Source of the DNA: Arachidicoccus sp.
Lineage (GTDB): Bacteria > Bacteroidota > Bacteroidia > Chitinophagales > Chitinophagaceae
Assembly (NCBI GenBank): GCA_028283605.1
Contig: JAPWKH010000030.1
Span: 1-64,000, forward strand
Direction of reading: 5' to 3'
DNA length: 64,000 nucleotides
Shown in pieces: positions 17,633-25,233 of the stretch. Below the pieces are notes generated by a model that was not told where the DNA came from, did not search any database, and saw only the letters and a program-made list of their open reading frames with translations. A program made the position numbers and the translations under genes. Numbering within the stretch: the stretch's first letter is position 1; each line of letters opens with the position of its first letter.

Positions 17633-18346
17633 ATGCAAGACCTTATCCAAAGAATAGATAATACAGATTGGCAAAACATCACAGAATCTATGCACCAAAA
17701 CGGTTACGCCATTATTTCAAATCTGTTATCAAAACAACAATGCGAAACGTTGATGGCAGCCTATAACAACCCAACTGCTTATAGAAAAACAGTAGTTATG
17801 GAACGCTATCGTTTTGGCTTGGGCGAATACAAATATTTCAACTATCCATTGCCAGACATTGTCCAGACCATTAGAACAAACATCTATCCGAAACTTGCCC
17901 CTATCGCCAATATGTGGTTTCAATCATTGAAAATTGATACCCAATTTCCTTTGGAACACGCAGCATTATTGCAACAATGCCATGCCAAAAATCAACAAAA
18001 GGCAACTGTTTTAATTTTGAAATATGGCAAAGGCGGTTTCAATACGCTACATCAGGATTTATATGGAGATATTTATTTCCCCATTCAAACCGTATTGTTT
18101 TTGAACGAACCCGATAAGGATTTTACAGGCGGAGAATTTGTATTGACGCAACAAATCCCAAGAGCACAATCCAAAGCCATTGTACTAAGACCTAATAAAG
18201 GTGATATGTTGATTTTTACTACCAATTTCAAACCGGAAAAAGGAACAAAAGGTTATTATCGGGTAAATATGAAACATGGAGTAAGCGAAATTCACAGTGG
18301 CGAACGTTACACTTTGGGAATTATTTTTCACGATGCCATCAGTTAG
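17633..18346 (+). CDS. 2-oxoglutarate/Fe(II)-dependent oxygenase
   Basis: 237 residues. The C-terminal half has the double-stranded beta-helix signature: HQD in GGFNTLHQDLYGDIYFPIQT, GGEFVLTQQIPRAQSKAIVL, and a distal histidine with arginine in NMKHGVSEIHSGERYTLG. HxD plus distal His bind iron; the later Arg fits 2-oxoglutarate binding. It resembles the bacterial 2OG-Fe dioxygenase family often found beside Ada-type genes; its substrate is not established. Placement between the MGMT fusion and the Ada-type domain, with gaps of 10 and 2 bp, strongly suggests one transcript and a role in alkylation repair (inference). Confidence 0.9.
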   Translation: MQDLIQRIDNTDWQNITESMHQNGYAIISNLLSKQQCETLMAAYNNPTAYRKTVVMERYRFGLGEYKYFNYPLPDIVQTIRTNIYPKLAPIANMWFQSLKIDTQFPLEHAALLQQCHAKNQQKATVLILKYGKGGFNTLHQDLYGDIYFPIQTVLFLNEPDKDFTGGEFVLTQQIPRAQSKAIVLRPNKGDMLIFTTNFKPEKGTKGYYRVNMKHGVSEIHSGERYTLGIIFHDAIS

Positions 18347-18348
18347 CA

Positions 18349-18594
18349 ATGATAAAACACAGCGAAATACCTGACAGCGATTTGCGCGATAAACTCAGAC
18401 ATCGCGAAATCTGTTTTGGCGGAAATCTAAAATTGAAAATTTACGGAACTTTGTCGTGTTCTTCGGGCAGGAAAATGAAACGCGAAAACCGAGTTTTCTT
18501 TTCAACGGAAAAAGAAGCTATTGCAAATGGTTTTCGTCCTTGCGGGCATTGTATGAAAGACCAATATAAAAAGTGGAAGAATGCATTTATTTGA
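18349..18594 (+). CDS. Stand-alone Ada-type metal-binding domain protein
   Basis: 81 residues with cysteines at about 22, 37, 65 and 68 (REICFGG, GTLSCSSG, FRPCGHC). The stretch KRENRVFFSTEKEAIANGFR-PCGHC closely matches the zinc domain of Ada, where one metal-bound Cys accepts methyl groups from DNA phosphotriesters. The spacing of the first two Cys differs from E. coli Ada, which has CxxxC. It overlaps the alkB start by 14 bp and starts 2 bp after the oxygenase gene, so translation is likely coupled. It is probably the detached sensor of the split Ada protein. Confidence 0.85.
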   Translation: MIKHSEIPDSDLRDKLRHREICFGGNLKLKIYGTLSCSSGRKMKRENRVFFSTEKEAIANGFRPCGHCMKDQYKKWKNAFI

Positions 18595-19144
18595 GAACAT
18601 CGCTGACCAATATAAAAATTGGTTACCGCAAGACGGAACGGTCAATTATTATGGAAAACTTTTGACGAGCGAACAATCAGATTTTTATCTGCACAAACTG
18701 TTAGAAACCATCGAATGGCGAAATGACCAATCCATTATCTTCGGAAAGAAAATCATCACCAAACGCAAAGTAGCTTGGTATGGCGAAAAACCTTTTGAAT
18801 ACACCTATTCCAACACAACAAAAAAGGCGTTGCCATGGACAAAAGAATTATTAGAGTTGAAAATATTGATAGAAAAAGAAACAGGCGAAACATTTAATTC
18901 CTGTTTGCTCAATTTATACCACAACGGAGACGAAGGAATGGCGTGGCACAGTGACGGAGAAAAAGATTTGGAGAAGAACGGCGCAATCGGTTCGTTAAGT
19001 TTCGGAGCGGAACGAAAATTTGCATTCAAGCACAAACAAACCAAGGAAAAAGTAGAATTAATATTGGAGCACGGCAGTTTGCTGGTAATGAAAGGCACCA
19101 CACAAACACATTGGCTACACCGACTTCCCCCAACAAAAAAATAA
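18581..19144 (+). CDS. alkB: AlkB-like DNA repair dioxygenase, C-terminally shortened by frameshift
   Basis: 187 residues in the open frame. AlkB features: FNSCLLNLYHNGDEGMAWHS-DGE with the HxD iron motif (WHSD), GSLSFGAERKFAFKH, and the distal His in TQTHWLHRLPP. The frame ends at a seven-A run (19135-19141). With one more A, translation would continue ITTPRINLTFRTIV and stop at 19215. That PRINLTFR segment holds the conserved arginines that bind 2-oxoglutarate in AlkB, so the protein as written should be inactive. It is the last gene of the alkylation cluster. Either a real loss or an indel error in a homopolymer. Confidence 0.88.
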   Translation: MHLFENIADQYKNWLPQDGTVNYYGKLLTSEQSDFYLHKLLETIEWRNDQSIIFGKKIITKRKVAWYGEKPFEYTYSNTTKKALPWTKELLELKILIEKETGETFNSCLLNLYHNGDEGMAWHSDGEKDLEKNGAIGSLSFGAERKFAFKHKQTKEKVELILEHGSLLVMKGTTQTHWLHRLPPTKK

Positions 19145-19439
19145 CGACACCAAGAATCAACCTGACATTCAGGACAATTGTACATTCAGAAAACGAACCG
19201 TCCGAGGAATCATAGGAACCAACAAGCTGATATTGTATCTGACGCAATAGTAAGCGGATCAGAAAGTGGTAGTAGTGAATATATTATCGCTCATATTGTT
19301 AATCAAGTATAATTACACATTTTACATCGGCTTTCATTGTGGAACGTTTTACCCTAAATATTTTACTTAATTTTAGTAATATTAAAAACAGAGGTTAAAT
19401 TGTTTTAATCAATCCTATAAAACACCGCTGAACAAAGAA

Positions 19440-20012
19440 ATGAGCGAAAAATTGAGACAACATATAGAAGAAATCATCAAGCTGACAGACGAGGAGTTTG
19501 AATATGTCTTATCGCATTTTACGTACAGAAGATTCCTGAAAAACCAATATGTTATTCAGAATGGCGACTATGCGAAATATGATTATTTTGTATTAAACGG
19601 TTTATTGAAATCCTGGCAGATTGATGAAAAAGGAAAATCACATATTGTACTTTTTGCCACAGAAAATTGGTGGATTTCTGACCCGCAGGCATATCACAAT
19701 CAATCAAATGCTATCTTAAATGTAGATTGTCTGGAAGACAGCGAAACGCTCAGTATTTCTTTGGAAAACAGGGAAAAGCTTTGTGCTGAAATGCGGAAGA
19801 TGGAATACTTTTTCCGTAAGAAAACAACTGCTGGCTATGTAGCTTCTCAAAAACGGATTTTATCCCTCATCAGCTATAATGCAAAACAACGATATGAATA
19901 TCTGATACAGCAATATCCTGGCTTACTGCAACGCGTGCCTAAAAGCCTGATAGCATCTTATTTAGGTATCAGCAGGGAAACATTGAGCAGGCTGACTTCA
20001 CAACGTCCGTGA
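19440..20012 (+). CDS. Crp/Fnr-family regulator
   Basis: 190 residues: N-terminal cyclic-nucleotide-binding-like beta-barrel (FLKNQYVIQNGDYAKYDYFV, then LNGLLKSWQIDEKGKSHIVL) and a C-terminal helix-turn-helix (VPKSLIASYLGISRETLSRL). It lacks the canonical cAMP-binding residues as far as can be judged, as is usual for this Bacteroidota group. It lies 80 bp upstream of an MFS exporter on the same strand, and two inverted repeats lie at the junction, so it may control the exporter. Intact, unlike its relatives at 24406 and 26217. Confidence 0.9.
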   Translation: MSEKLRQHIEEIIKLTDEEFEYVLSHFTYRRFLKNQYVIQNGDYAKYDYFVLNGLLKSWQIDEKGKSHIVLFATENWWISDPQAYHNQSNAILNVDCLEDSETLSISLENREKLCAEMRKMEYFFRKKTTAGYVASQKRILSLISYNAKQRYEYLIQQYPGLLQRVPKSLIASYLGISRETLSRLTSQRP

Positions 20013-20043
20013 TTTTTATCACGCTCATTATGTGACAATTGTC
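20008..20043. promoter_or_regulatory. Two adjacent inverted repeats between crp-like gene and MFS gene
   Basis: CGTGAT-N4-ATCACG (20008-20023) overlaps the stop of the regulator gene, and GACAATTGTC (20034-20043) is a perfect 10-bp palindrome, preceded by TGT so that TGTGA, a Crp-like half site, is formed. They are candidates for regulator binding or, for the first, a short terminator. Confidence 0.45.
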
Positions 20044-20093
20044 CTTTGTCTTGCTTTTTTATTGGAGGAATTTTGCAGATAAAATTCAGAACA

Positions 20094-21287
20094 ATGACAG
20101 GACAAACAACATCAGCAAAAATTCCTTTCGCTATTTGGGCATTAACTTTTTGTGCTTTTGGTATCGGAACTACAGAATTTGTAATCGTGGGTCTATTGCC
20201 TACCATCGCAAAAGATCTATCCATTCCCATTTCACAGGCTGGCTTGCTGGTAACGCTATATGCATTGGGCGTCGCCATCGGCGGACCGATATTTACCGCA
20301 TTGACAGGGAAGATAGAACATAAAAAACTATTGCTGCTTACGATGGCAGTTTTTATAGTCGGGAACAGTATCGCTTTTTTTGCCAACAATGTGAAACTTT
20401 TGCAATTGAGCAGGCTTATCACGGGAACAACCCACGGCGTATTTTTTGCCTATGCAGTCATCATCGCAACTAATATGTCTGCTGAAAACAAGCGAGCGTC
20501 CGCCATTTCGTTGGTTTTTGCTGGTTTAATGATTTCTACGGTTATCGGTGTGCCATTAGGTACTTATATTGGTTCACACCATGGTTGGAAAATGACATTT
20601 TTAGCCGTTGTCATCTGGGGAATCATTGGTTTGATTATTTTAAATTTTTCAATTCCGAAGCAACCGAAGCCTATAGAAACACTCCAATTGAAAGACTTGC
20701 CCAAAGTATTACATAACCAATCTGTCTTAGTGGTGCTGTTGTCCAATATTTTTGCATACACAGGCACTTTTGTTTTGTTTACGTATCTGTCACCTGTATT
20801 GGAAAATATCACCAGATTTTCTTTGGACACCATTAATTTTATACTGTTGACTTTTGGCATGGGTGTAGCTTTGGGAAATATTGTCGGCGGAAAAATATCC
20901 AACCGAAAACCTTCAAAAACATTGGTTTACCTGTTTCTTTGCCACGCTGTTATGTTGTTTATTTTATCGTTTGTATTAACGAGTAAGCCATTGGTCATCA
21001 TTGCCCTGCTATTGTTTGGATTTTTCGCTTACAGCAATGTTCCTGCATTGCAATTATTGGTGGTCAAACTTTCCGAAAAAAAAATCCCCGGAAGCGGAGG
21101 CATCGCTTCTGCGTTAAATGTATCTGCATTCAACATCGGAGCCGCATCAGGTTCGTTTATAGGTGGTTTGATTGCGGACAGTACACTCACTCTAAAAGCC
21201 ACTCCTTGGATAGGCGGACTTTTTGTAATTGTAGCATTGGTATTGGGATTATTAAACTGGAAACGAAATAAAACTGTTGAGAAATAA
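20094..21287 (+). CDS. MFS efflux transporter (AraJ/YdhP-like)
   Basis: 397 residues from ATG 20094, preferred over a TTG at 20046. Twelve hydrophobic segments are expected. The signatures FGIGTTEFVIVGLLPTIAKD at the first helix and LGVAIGGPIFTALTGKIEHK in the loop between helices 2 and 3 match the sugar/drug efflux group of the major facilitator superfamily. Export substrate is unknown. A GGAGG at 20064 is too far from the start to be a normal ribosome site. Intact. Confidence 0.9.
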   Translation: MTGQTTSAKIPFAIWALTFCAFGIGTTEFVIVGLLPTIAKDLSIPISQAGLLVTLYALGVAIGGPIFTALTGKIEHKKLLLLTMAVFIVGNSIAFFANNVKLLQLSRLITGTTHGVFFAYAVIIATNMSAENKRASAISLVFAGLMISTVIGVPLGTYIGSHHGWKMTFLAVVIWGIIGLIILNFSIPKQPKPIETLQLKDLPKVLHNQSVLVVLLSNIFAYTGTFVLFTYLSPVLENITRFSLDTINFILLTFGMGVALGNIVGGKISNRKPSKTLVYLFLCHAVMLFILSFVLTSKPLVIIALLLFGFFAYSNVPALQLLVVKLSEKKIPGSGGIASALNVSAFNIGAASGSFIGGLIADSTLTLKATPWIGGLFVIVALVLGLLNWKRNKTVEK

Positions 21288-21430
21288 GGATTTGGTTATT
21301 ATGAAGCGTATTAGCTTACTATGATCAACAACAGTTTTTGTACATTTGAATTGCATTGCAGGGCATTAATTTTATAACGACTGTTGCTAAGCCAAAAACC
21401 TTTGATAGATATATTTCTTAACATCAAATT

Positions 21431-21510
21431 GTGAAAGATTTCAATAGATTATTACAAGAACATTAGACAACTTACAAATCAGGAGTTGGCCATAATTCAA
21501 TCCTATTTTC
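21431..21510 (+). pseudogene. Crp/Fnr N-terminal scrap
   Basis: Within the 21288-21744 gap, the frame VKDFNRLLQEH and, after one slip, QLTNQELAIIQSYF resembles the first 30 residues of Bacteroidota Crp-like regulators. It then dissolves into unrecognisable sequence. The identification rests on a short match by eye. Confidence 0.5.
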
Positions 21511-21640
21511 ACGAAGAATGTTGGGTTACGGACTGAAATTAGATGATAATTTTAAGAACACACATTTAGGTTGGATAGGTAAAAAAGTGTGAGTTATATT
21601 GTTCATCCCAAACCATTGACCAATCCAACGTCAAGCCATA

Positions 21641-21739
21641 TTACTTTGTCAAAACTTTATGTCTTGCTCCCCAATTGCTTAGTTGTGCCCAAATTGTTAT
21701 TAATCCTTTTGCTATAACGGTCAATTCATAATCAACAAG
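21641..21739 (-). pseudogene. HxlR-family C-terminal scrap
   Basis: Minus-strand LVDYELTVIAKGLITIWAQL-SNWGARHKVLTK matches the end of HxlR regulators (compare VEYSLTEIGLELIPFIGYLK in the intact neighbour). It lies directly after the stop of the intact HxlR gene at 21745 and has no front part. Probably the rest of a duplicated copy. Confidence 0.65.
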
Positions 21740-21744
21740 CAGTG

Positions 21745-22092
21745 TCAATTTTGCTTTAGTTTAGCAATCTCTTTATCACCCCAATTTTTTAGATATCCTA
21801 TAAACGGAATTAATTCCAACCCGATTTCAGTAAGTGAATATTCTACTTTTGGCGGGATTTCGTGATACACTTTTCTATTTACAAGTTTATCGTCTTCCAA
21901 TTCCCGCAATGTCTGCGTCAACATCTTTGGCGTGATGTCGTGCAAGGTTTTTCTCAACTCTCCGTAGCGCATTATAGTATTGAGGTGAAGATACCATATA
22001 ATTCTTCCCTTGTATTTTCCTCCAATTCGTTTAAAAGCGTAATCCACAGGACAAGTTTCCTCGATGGTATATTTATTATTGACTTTTTTCAA
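21745..22092 (-). CDS. HxlR-family winged-helix regulator
   Basis: 115 residues. CPVDYAFKRIGGKYKGRIIW, MRYGELRKTLHDITPKMLTQ-TLRELEDD and PPKVEYSLTEIG are the family hallmarks. The early Cys in ETCPVD is the redox-sensing Cys of the family. The only sensible start is TTG 22092, since no ATG lies upstream in frame. It is divergent from an oxidoreductase gene, the usual arrangement for a redox- or electrophile-sensing repressor and its target. Confidence 0.9.
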   Translation of the reverse strand: MKKVNNKYTIEETCPVDYAFKRIGGKYKGRIIWYLHLNTIMRYGELRKTLHDITPKMLTQTLRELEDDKLVNRKVYHEIPPKVEYSLTEIGLELIPFIGYLKNWGDKEIAKLKQN

Positions 22093-22114
22093 AATTTAAT
22101 GTATTGATTTTCAA

Positions 22115-22188
22115 TATTAGTATGTTTTTGGTATGTAGAATACAAAAAAGTGCATACTTGCCACAAATATACTAATAAGATAGCTTTG
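22115..22188 (+). promoter_or_regulatory. Promoter with inverted repeat between hxlR and oxidoreductase
   Basis: TTG (22158-22160), 20 bases, TAGCTTTG (22181-22188) is a good Bacteroidota promoter for the oxidoreductase. TATTAGTAT (22115-22123) and ATACTAATA (22169-22177) are perfect reverse complements, the second lying inside the -33/-7 spacer. GTATG/CATAC pairs lie inside. A likely HxlR operator. Confidence 0.6.
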
Positions 22189-22213
22189 TTCTCTAATCAA
22201 AAAATCATTTATA

Positions 22214-23161
22214 ATGAAAGCAATTATTTTAAACAAAGCAGGCGCAGCCGAAAACCTTGAAATCATTGATACAGAGAAACCAATATTGAAAGCAACAGAA
22301 GTGCTTGTGAAAAATATTTCTCTAAGCATCAATCCCGTAGATGTAAAATCCAGAGCAAATGAAGACATATTGGATTGGCTTTTTGGAAAAGAACGTCCTG
22401 TTATTTTGGGTTGGGATGTCTCAGGAATTGTGACAGAACTTGGCAAAGAGGTTACAGATTTCAATATTGGAGATGAAGTTTTCGGGATGGTCAATTTTCT
22501 TGGAAATGGGAAAGCCTATGCGGAATATATTGCATCGCCTCAAGAACATTTGGCACTCAAACCCAAAAATATTTCCCACGAAGCGGCAGCAGCATCCACA
22601 CTCACGGCAATCACAGCTTATCAAGCCTTGGTGGATGTAGCGAAAATCAAAAAAGGTGACCGTGTGCTTATTCACGCTGCTTCTGGTGGTGTTGGTCATT
22701 TTGCAGTTCAAATCGCCAAAAGTTTTGGAGCTTACGTCATTGGGACTTCTTCTGGGAAAAATAAAGCGTTTGTATTATCGCTCGGTTCAGATGAACATAT
22801 TGATTATACCCAGGAAAAATTTGAAGAAAAAATAAAGGATATAGACATCGTCATCGATACCATCGGCGGGGAAACACTTTCAAAATCCATTCAGGTCACT
22901 AAAAATCAGGGAACCATTGTTACTTTGCCATCTCATGAGTTTTCAGATGAACAGAAATTAAAAGCTATACAAAAAAATATTTCACTTCAATTCTTAATGG
23001 TGCAATCCAAGAAAGAAACGATTTCCGAAATTGCTAAAATGTTGGAAAACAAAACAATCCTGCCTCATATCCATAAGATTTTCTCTTTTGATGAAATGGC
23101 AAAAGCACATCAGGAAGTGGAATCTAACCACGTGGTCGGCAAAGTGGTGGTGAATGTTTAA
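22214..23161 (+). CDS. NAD(P)H:quinone oxidoreductase-like MDR protein
   Basis: 315 residues of the zinc-independent medium-chain dehydrogenase family. The N-terminal GroES-like domain (SINPVDVKSRANE, VILGWDVSGIVTELG) is followed by the Rossmann domain with ASGGVGHFAVQIAKSFGAYV. It should reduce quinones or activated alkenes with NADPH. Its divergent HxlR neighbour and shared inverted repeats suggest induction by electrophiles or disulfide stress. Intact; ATG 22214. Confidence 0.9.
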   Translation: MKAIILNKAGAAENLEIIDTEKPILKATEVLVKNISLSINPVDVKSRANEDILDWLFGKERPVILGWDVSGIVTELGKEVTDFNIGDEVFGMVNFLGNGKAYAEYIASPQEHLALKPKNISHEAAAASTLTAITAYQALVDVAKIKKGDRVLIHAASGGVGHFAVQIAKSFGAYVIGTSSGKNKAFVLSLGSDEHIDYTQEKFEEKIKDIDIVIDTIGGETLSKSIQVTKNQGTIVTLPSHEFSDEQKLKAIQKNISLQFLMVQSKKETISEIAKMLENKTILPHIHKIFSFDEMAKAHQEVESNHVVGKVVVNV

Positions 23162-23282
23162 ATAAAATAACACCTAAATTGACAGACATTACCCAATAAA
23201 TAATTATCCAGAATTTTAAAATAATCTGGACACTAAAACAAAATAAAATTAGAAAATAAAGAAGGAGCTTCCTCTTGCAAAA

Positions 23283-23448
23283 TGGAAAGTGAATTTTAGT
23301 AAAAAAGAAGAAAACACAATTATTGAAACCATTATTCAATATCACACTCGCTGACTTGGAAACCGTGATTCAAATGGAAATGGAACAGGGAATAGCAATG
23401 ACACTTGAAAAACTTGACGAACTATTGATAAAATTACAAAGACTATAA
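23283..23448 (+). pseudogene. SRPBCC/AHSA1-like C-terminal remnant
   Basis: WKVNFSKKEENTIIETIIQY followed, after one slip, by SLADLETVIQMEMEQGIAMT and LEKLDELLIKLQRL ends at TAA 23448. This matches the end of AHSA1-type SRPBCC proteins. The front part is missing. The rest of the 23162-23592 gap shows only CTTGCCA-AA-TGGCAAG (23525-23540), an inverted repeat 53 bases before the next gene. Confidence 0.6.
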
Positions 23449-23592
23449 AAGTTGCTAACAACCTCGGTTGTAGTTCAATCCGCCAACTGTAATTGAGCAA
23501 ATCAAAACAACCTCTCGCCCATTTCTTGCCAAATGGCAAGTCTTGAAAATTTTTAATGTTTGTCCTTTGTGATAGAAATTAAAAACAAAAAA

Positions 23593-24402
23593 ATGAACAA
23601 GACTATTTTTATTACAGGCGCGTCATCAGGTTTAGGAAAAATAACGGCCAAACTATTTGCAGAAAAAGGCTGGACGGTAATTGCCACAATGCGAAACACC
23701 GAAAAAGAAACGGAACTTTCCCAATTGCCAACCGTGCATCTTCTACAACTGGATGTCAGCAATCCCAAACAAATTATGGAAGTGGTAGCAAAAGCAGAAC
23801 AAATAAGTCCGGTCGATGTATTGTTCAACAATGCCGGATATGTGTTGGCGGGAGCTTTAGAAGGAATTTCCGATGAACAGATGGAGCAGCAGTTCAATAC
23901 CAACGTTTTCGGAACGATTCGACTAACGAGAGCTTTTCTTCCTTATTTCAGAGAGAGGAAAGCGGGAACCATCATCACTACGACCTCTTTGGGTGCGTAT
24001 ATTCCCGACCCGTTTATGTCTTTATATCCGGCAACGAAAGCCGCTTTAGAAATCTGGACTGCGGGAATGACATATGAGTTGGACAGATTAGGGATCACTA
24101 TTAAATCAATCGTACCGGGATTTATGCAAACCAACTTTGCCAATAATGCACAGATGACTTTACACCCTGTCTATGAGGAAGAGATGATGAAAGTCTTGGC
24201 GGCTTATTCTAATTCCGGCCCTGCGTCTGAAGCGGACAATCCAGCCGATATTGCGGCTGTAGTATATGAAGCCGCAACAGATGGTAAAAGTCAAATCCAT
24301 TATTTTGCAGGAAATGATGCTATCACGAGGTATAAAGAACTAAAGTTGGAAGGCATAGATTCAATTTTAGACACAAGAAGAAAACTCTTTTTGGGTGAAT
24401 GA
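23593..24402 (+). CDS. Short-chain dehydrogenase/reductase
   Basis: 269 residues from ATG 23593, preferred over a TTG at 23560. Rossmann loop TGASSGLG; NNAG; catalytic Ser in TTTSLGAY and YxxxK in YPATKAALE. The C-terminal part (NPADIAAVVYEAATDGKSQI) matches the end of the broken copy at 15744, so the two are paralogues. Substrate unknown. Its last 15 or so codons plus the following intergenic bases recur after the hydrolase gene at 26171, evidence for a local duplication. Confidence 0.92.
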   Translation: MNKTIFITGASSGLGKITAKLFAEKGWTVIATMRNTEKETELSQLPTVHLLQLDVSNPKQIMEVVAKAEQISPVDVLFNNAGYVLAGALEGISDEQMEQQFNTNVFGTIRLTRAFLPYFRERKAGTIITTTSLGAYIPDPFMSLYPATKAALEIWTAGMTYELDRLGITIKSIVPGFMQTNFANNAQMTLHPVYEEEMMKVLAAYSNSGPASEADNPADIAAVVYEAATDGKSQIHYFAGNDAITRYKELKLEGIDSILDTRRKLFLGE

Positions 24403-24405
24403 AAT

Positions 24406-24767
24406 ATGGAAGAGCTGAATAGCTATTTATTGCAATTCAGGCAACTCAATCCCCAGCAGATAGCGTTGGTTAAAACAAAAGCGGAAGAAAAATTCTTGCC
24501 GAAAGGCGAGTCTTTTTCGGAAGCCGGAAAAATTGTCAAACGAATTACCGGTTGATAGCGTTGTCGTATGACAGTTTCAAAATGTTTTCATAAACCTTTA
24601 TTAATTGGGGCAAAATCATGCATAAATCATTGTAAAAGCTTTACTGAACAAAGTGAAGCTGGCGCAGCCGAAACTCAGTGCAAATGCCGATACTTGATAC
24701 CTGGATTTCCTGAAAAACTTTCCGAATATAACCAACAGGATTCCCCTGGTGCATACAACCACAGAAG
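24406..24767 (+). pseudogene. Crp/Fnr-like gene with internal deletion
   Basis: It starts 3 bp after the SDR stop and reads MEELNSYLLQFRQLNPQQIA, then KAEEKFLPKGESFSEAGKIV, which is nearly identical at DNA level to the copy at 26217. About 160 bases covering the rest of the effector domain are missing after AGKIVKR; sequence homologous to the SYDSFK region and on to the region before the helix-turn-helix then continues with indels. Not functional. Confidence 0.8.
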
Positions 24768-24776
24768 GTAAAAGAT

Positions 24777-25118
24777 TTATTTTTGAAATTGTTCTCCCCA
24801 CGCTCTTAATGCTATAATAACCGGAATAAAATCCTGTCCTGCTTTGGTCAGTGAATATTCTACCATTGGTGGAACCACAGGATAAACTTTTCTGTGAATC
24901 AAACCGTCGCTTTCCAACTCACGTAGATGCTGGATCAGCATTTTTTCCGAGACATTTTCAATTTCCGATTTTAAAGCACTATACCTCATTTTTTTGTTAA
25001 ACGACAATTGATTGATGATCTGCAGTTTCCATTTCCCATTAATTACATAGCTTGACAATGCTACCGGACAATCAAATTGTTTTGCTCCAATTTCATATTT
25101 TATACTATTTTTTTCCAT
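24777..25118 (-). CDS. HxlR-family winged-helix regulator
   Basis: 113 residues, ATG 25118. Hallmarks: FDCPVALSSYVINGKWKLQI, MRYSALKSEIENVSEKMLIQ, PPMVEYSLTKAGQDFIPVI. The Cys in FDCPV is the conserved family cysteine. Divergent from an alpha/beta hydrolase gene with clear inverted repeats between them. Likely a repressor of that gene and of itself. Confidence 0.9.
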   Translation of the reverse strand: MEKNSIKYEIGAKQFDCPVALSSYVINGKWKLQIINQLSFNKKMRYSALKSEIENVSEKMLIQHLRELESDGLIHRKVYPVVPPMVEYSLTKAGQDFIPVIIALRAWGEQFQK

Positions 25119-25161
25119 GCCTATATGATTATGTTACAGTATTTTTTACCGTTTGGTAATA

Positions 25162-25208
25162 TACTTACTTATATGTAAGTACTTGTTTAAAGGTAAGTAT
25201 GTTCTTAC
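25162..25208 (+). promoter_or_regulatory. HxlR-type operators overlapping the hydrolase promoter
   Basis: TACTTAC-TTATAT-GTAAGTA (25162-25181) is a perfect 7-bp inverted repeat. A second unit, GTAAG-N6-CTTAC, lies at 25193-25208. TTG (25183-25185), 20 bases and TACTTTTA form a plausible promoter with the second unit in its spacer. The half sites resemble the TACT/AGTA type described for the YodB/CatR branch of HxlR regulators (from memory). Confidence 0.65.
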
Positions 25209-25233
25209 TTTTACACAAATAAAATATATAGAA

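Noticed and set aside
12637-21300. Integron-type cassette array
   Set aside because: The genes share a strand and are transferable, but no integrase and no repeated attC-like sites between cargo genes were found; only two loose spacer motifs recur.
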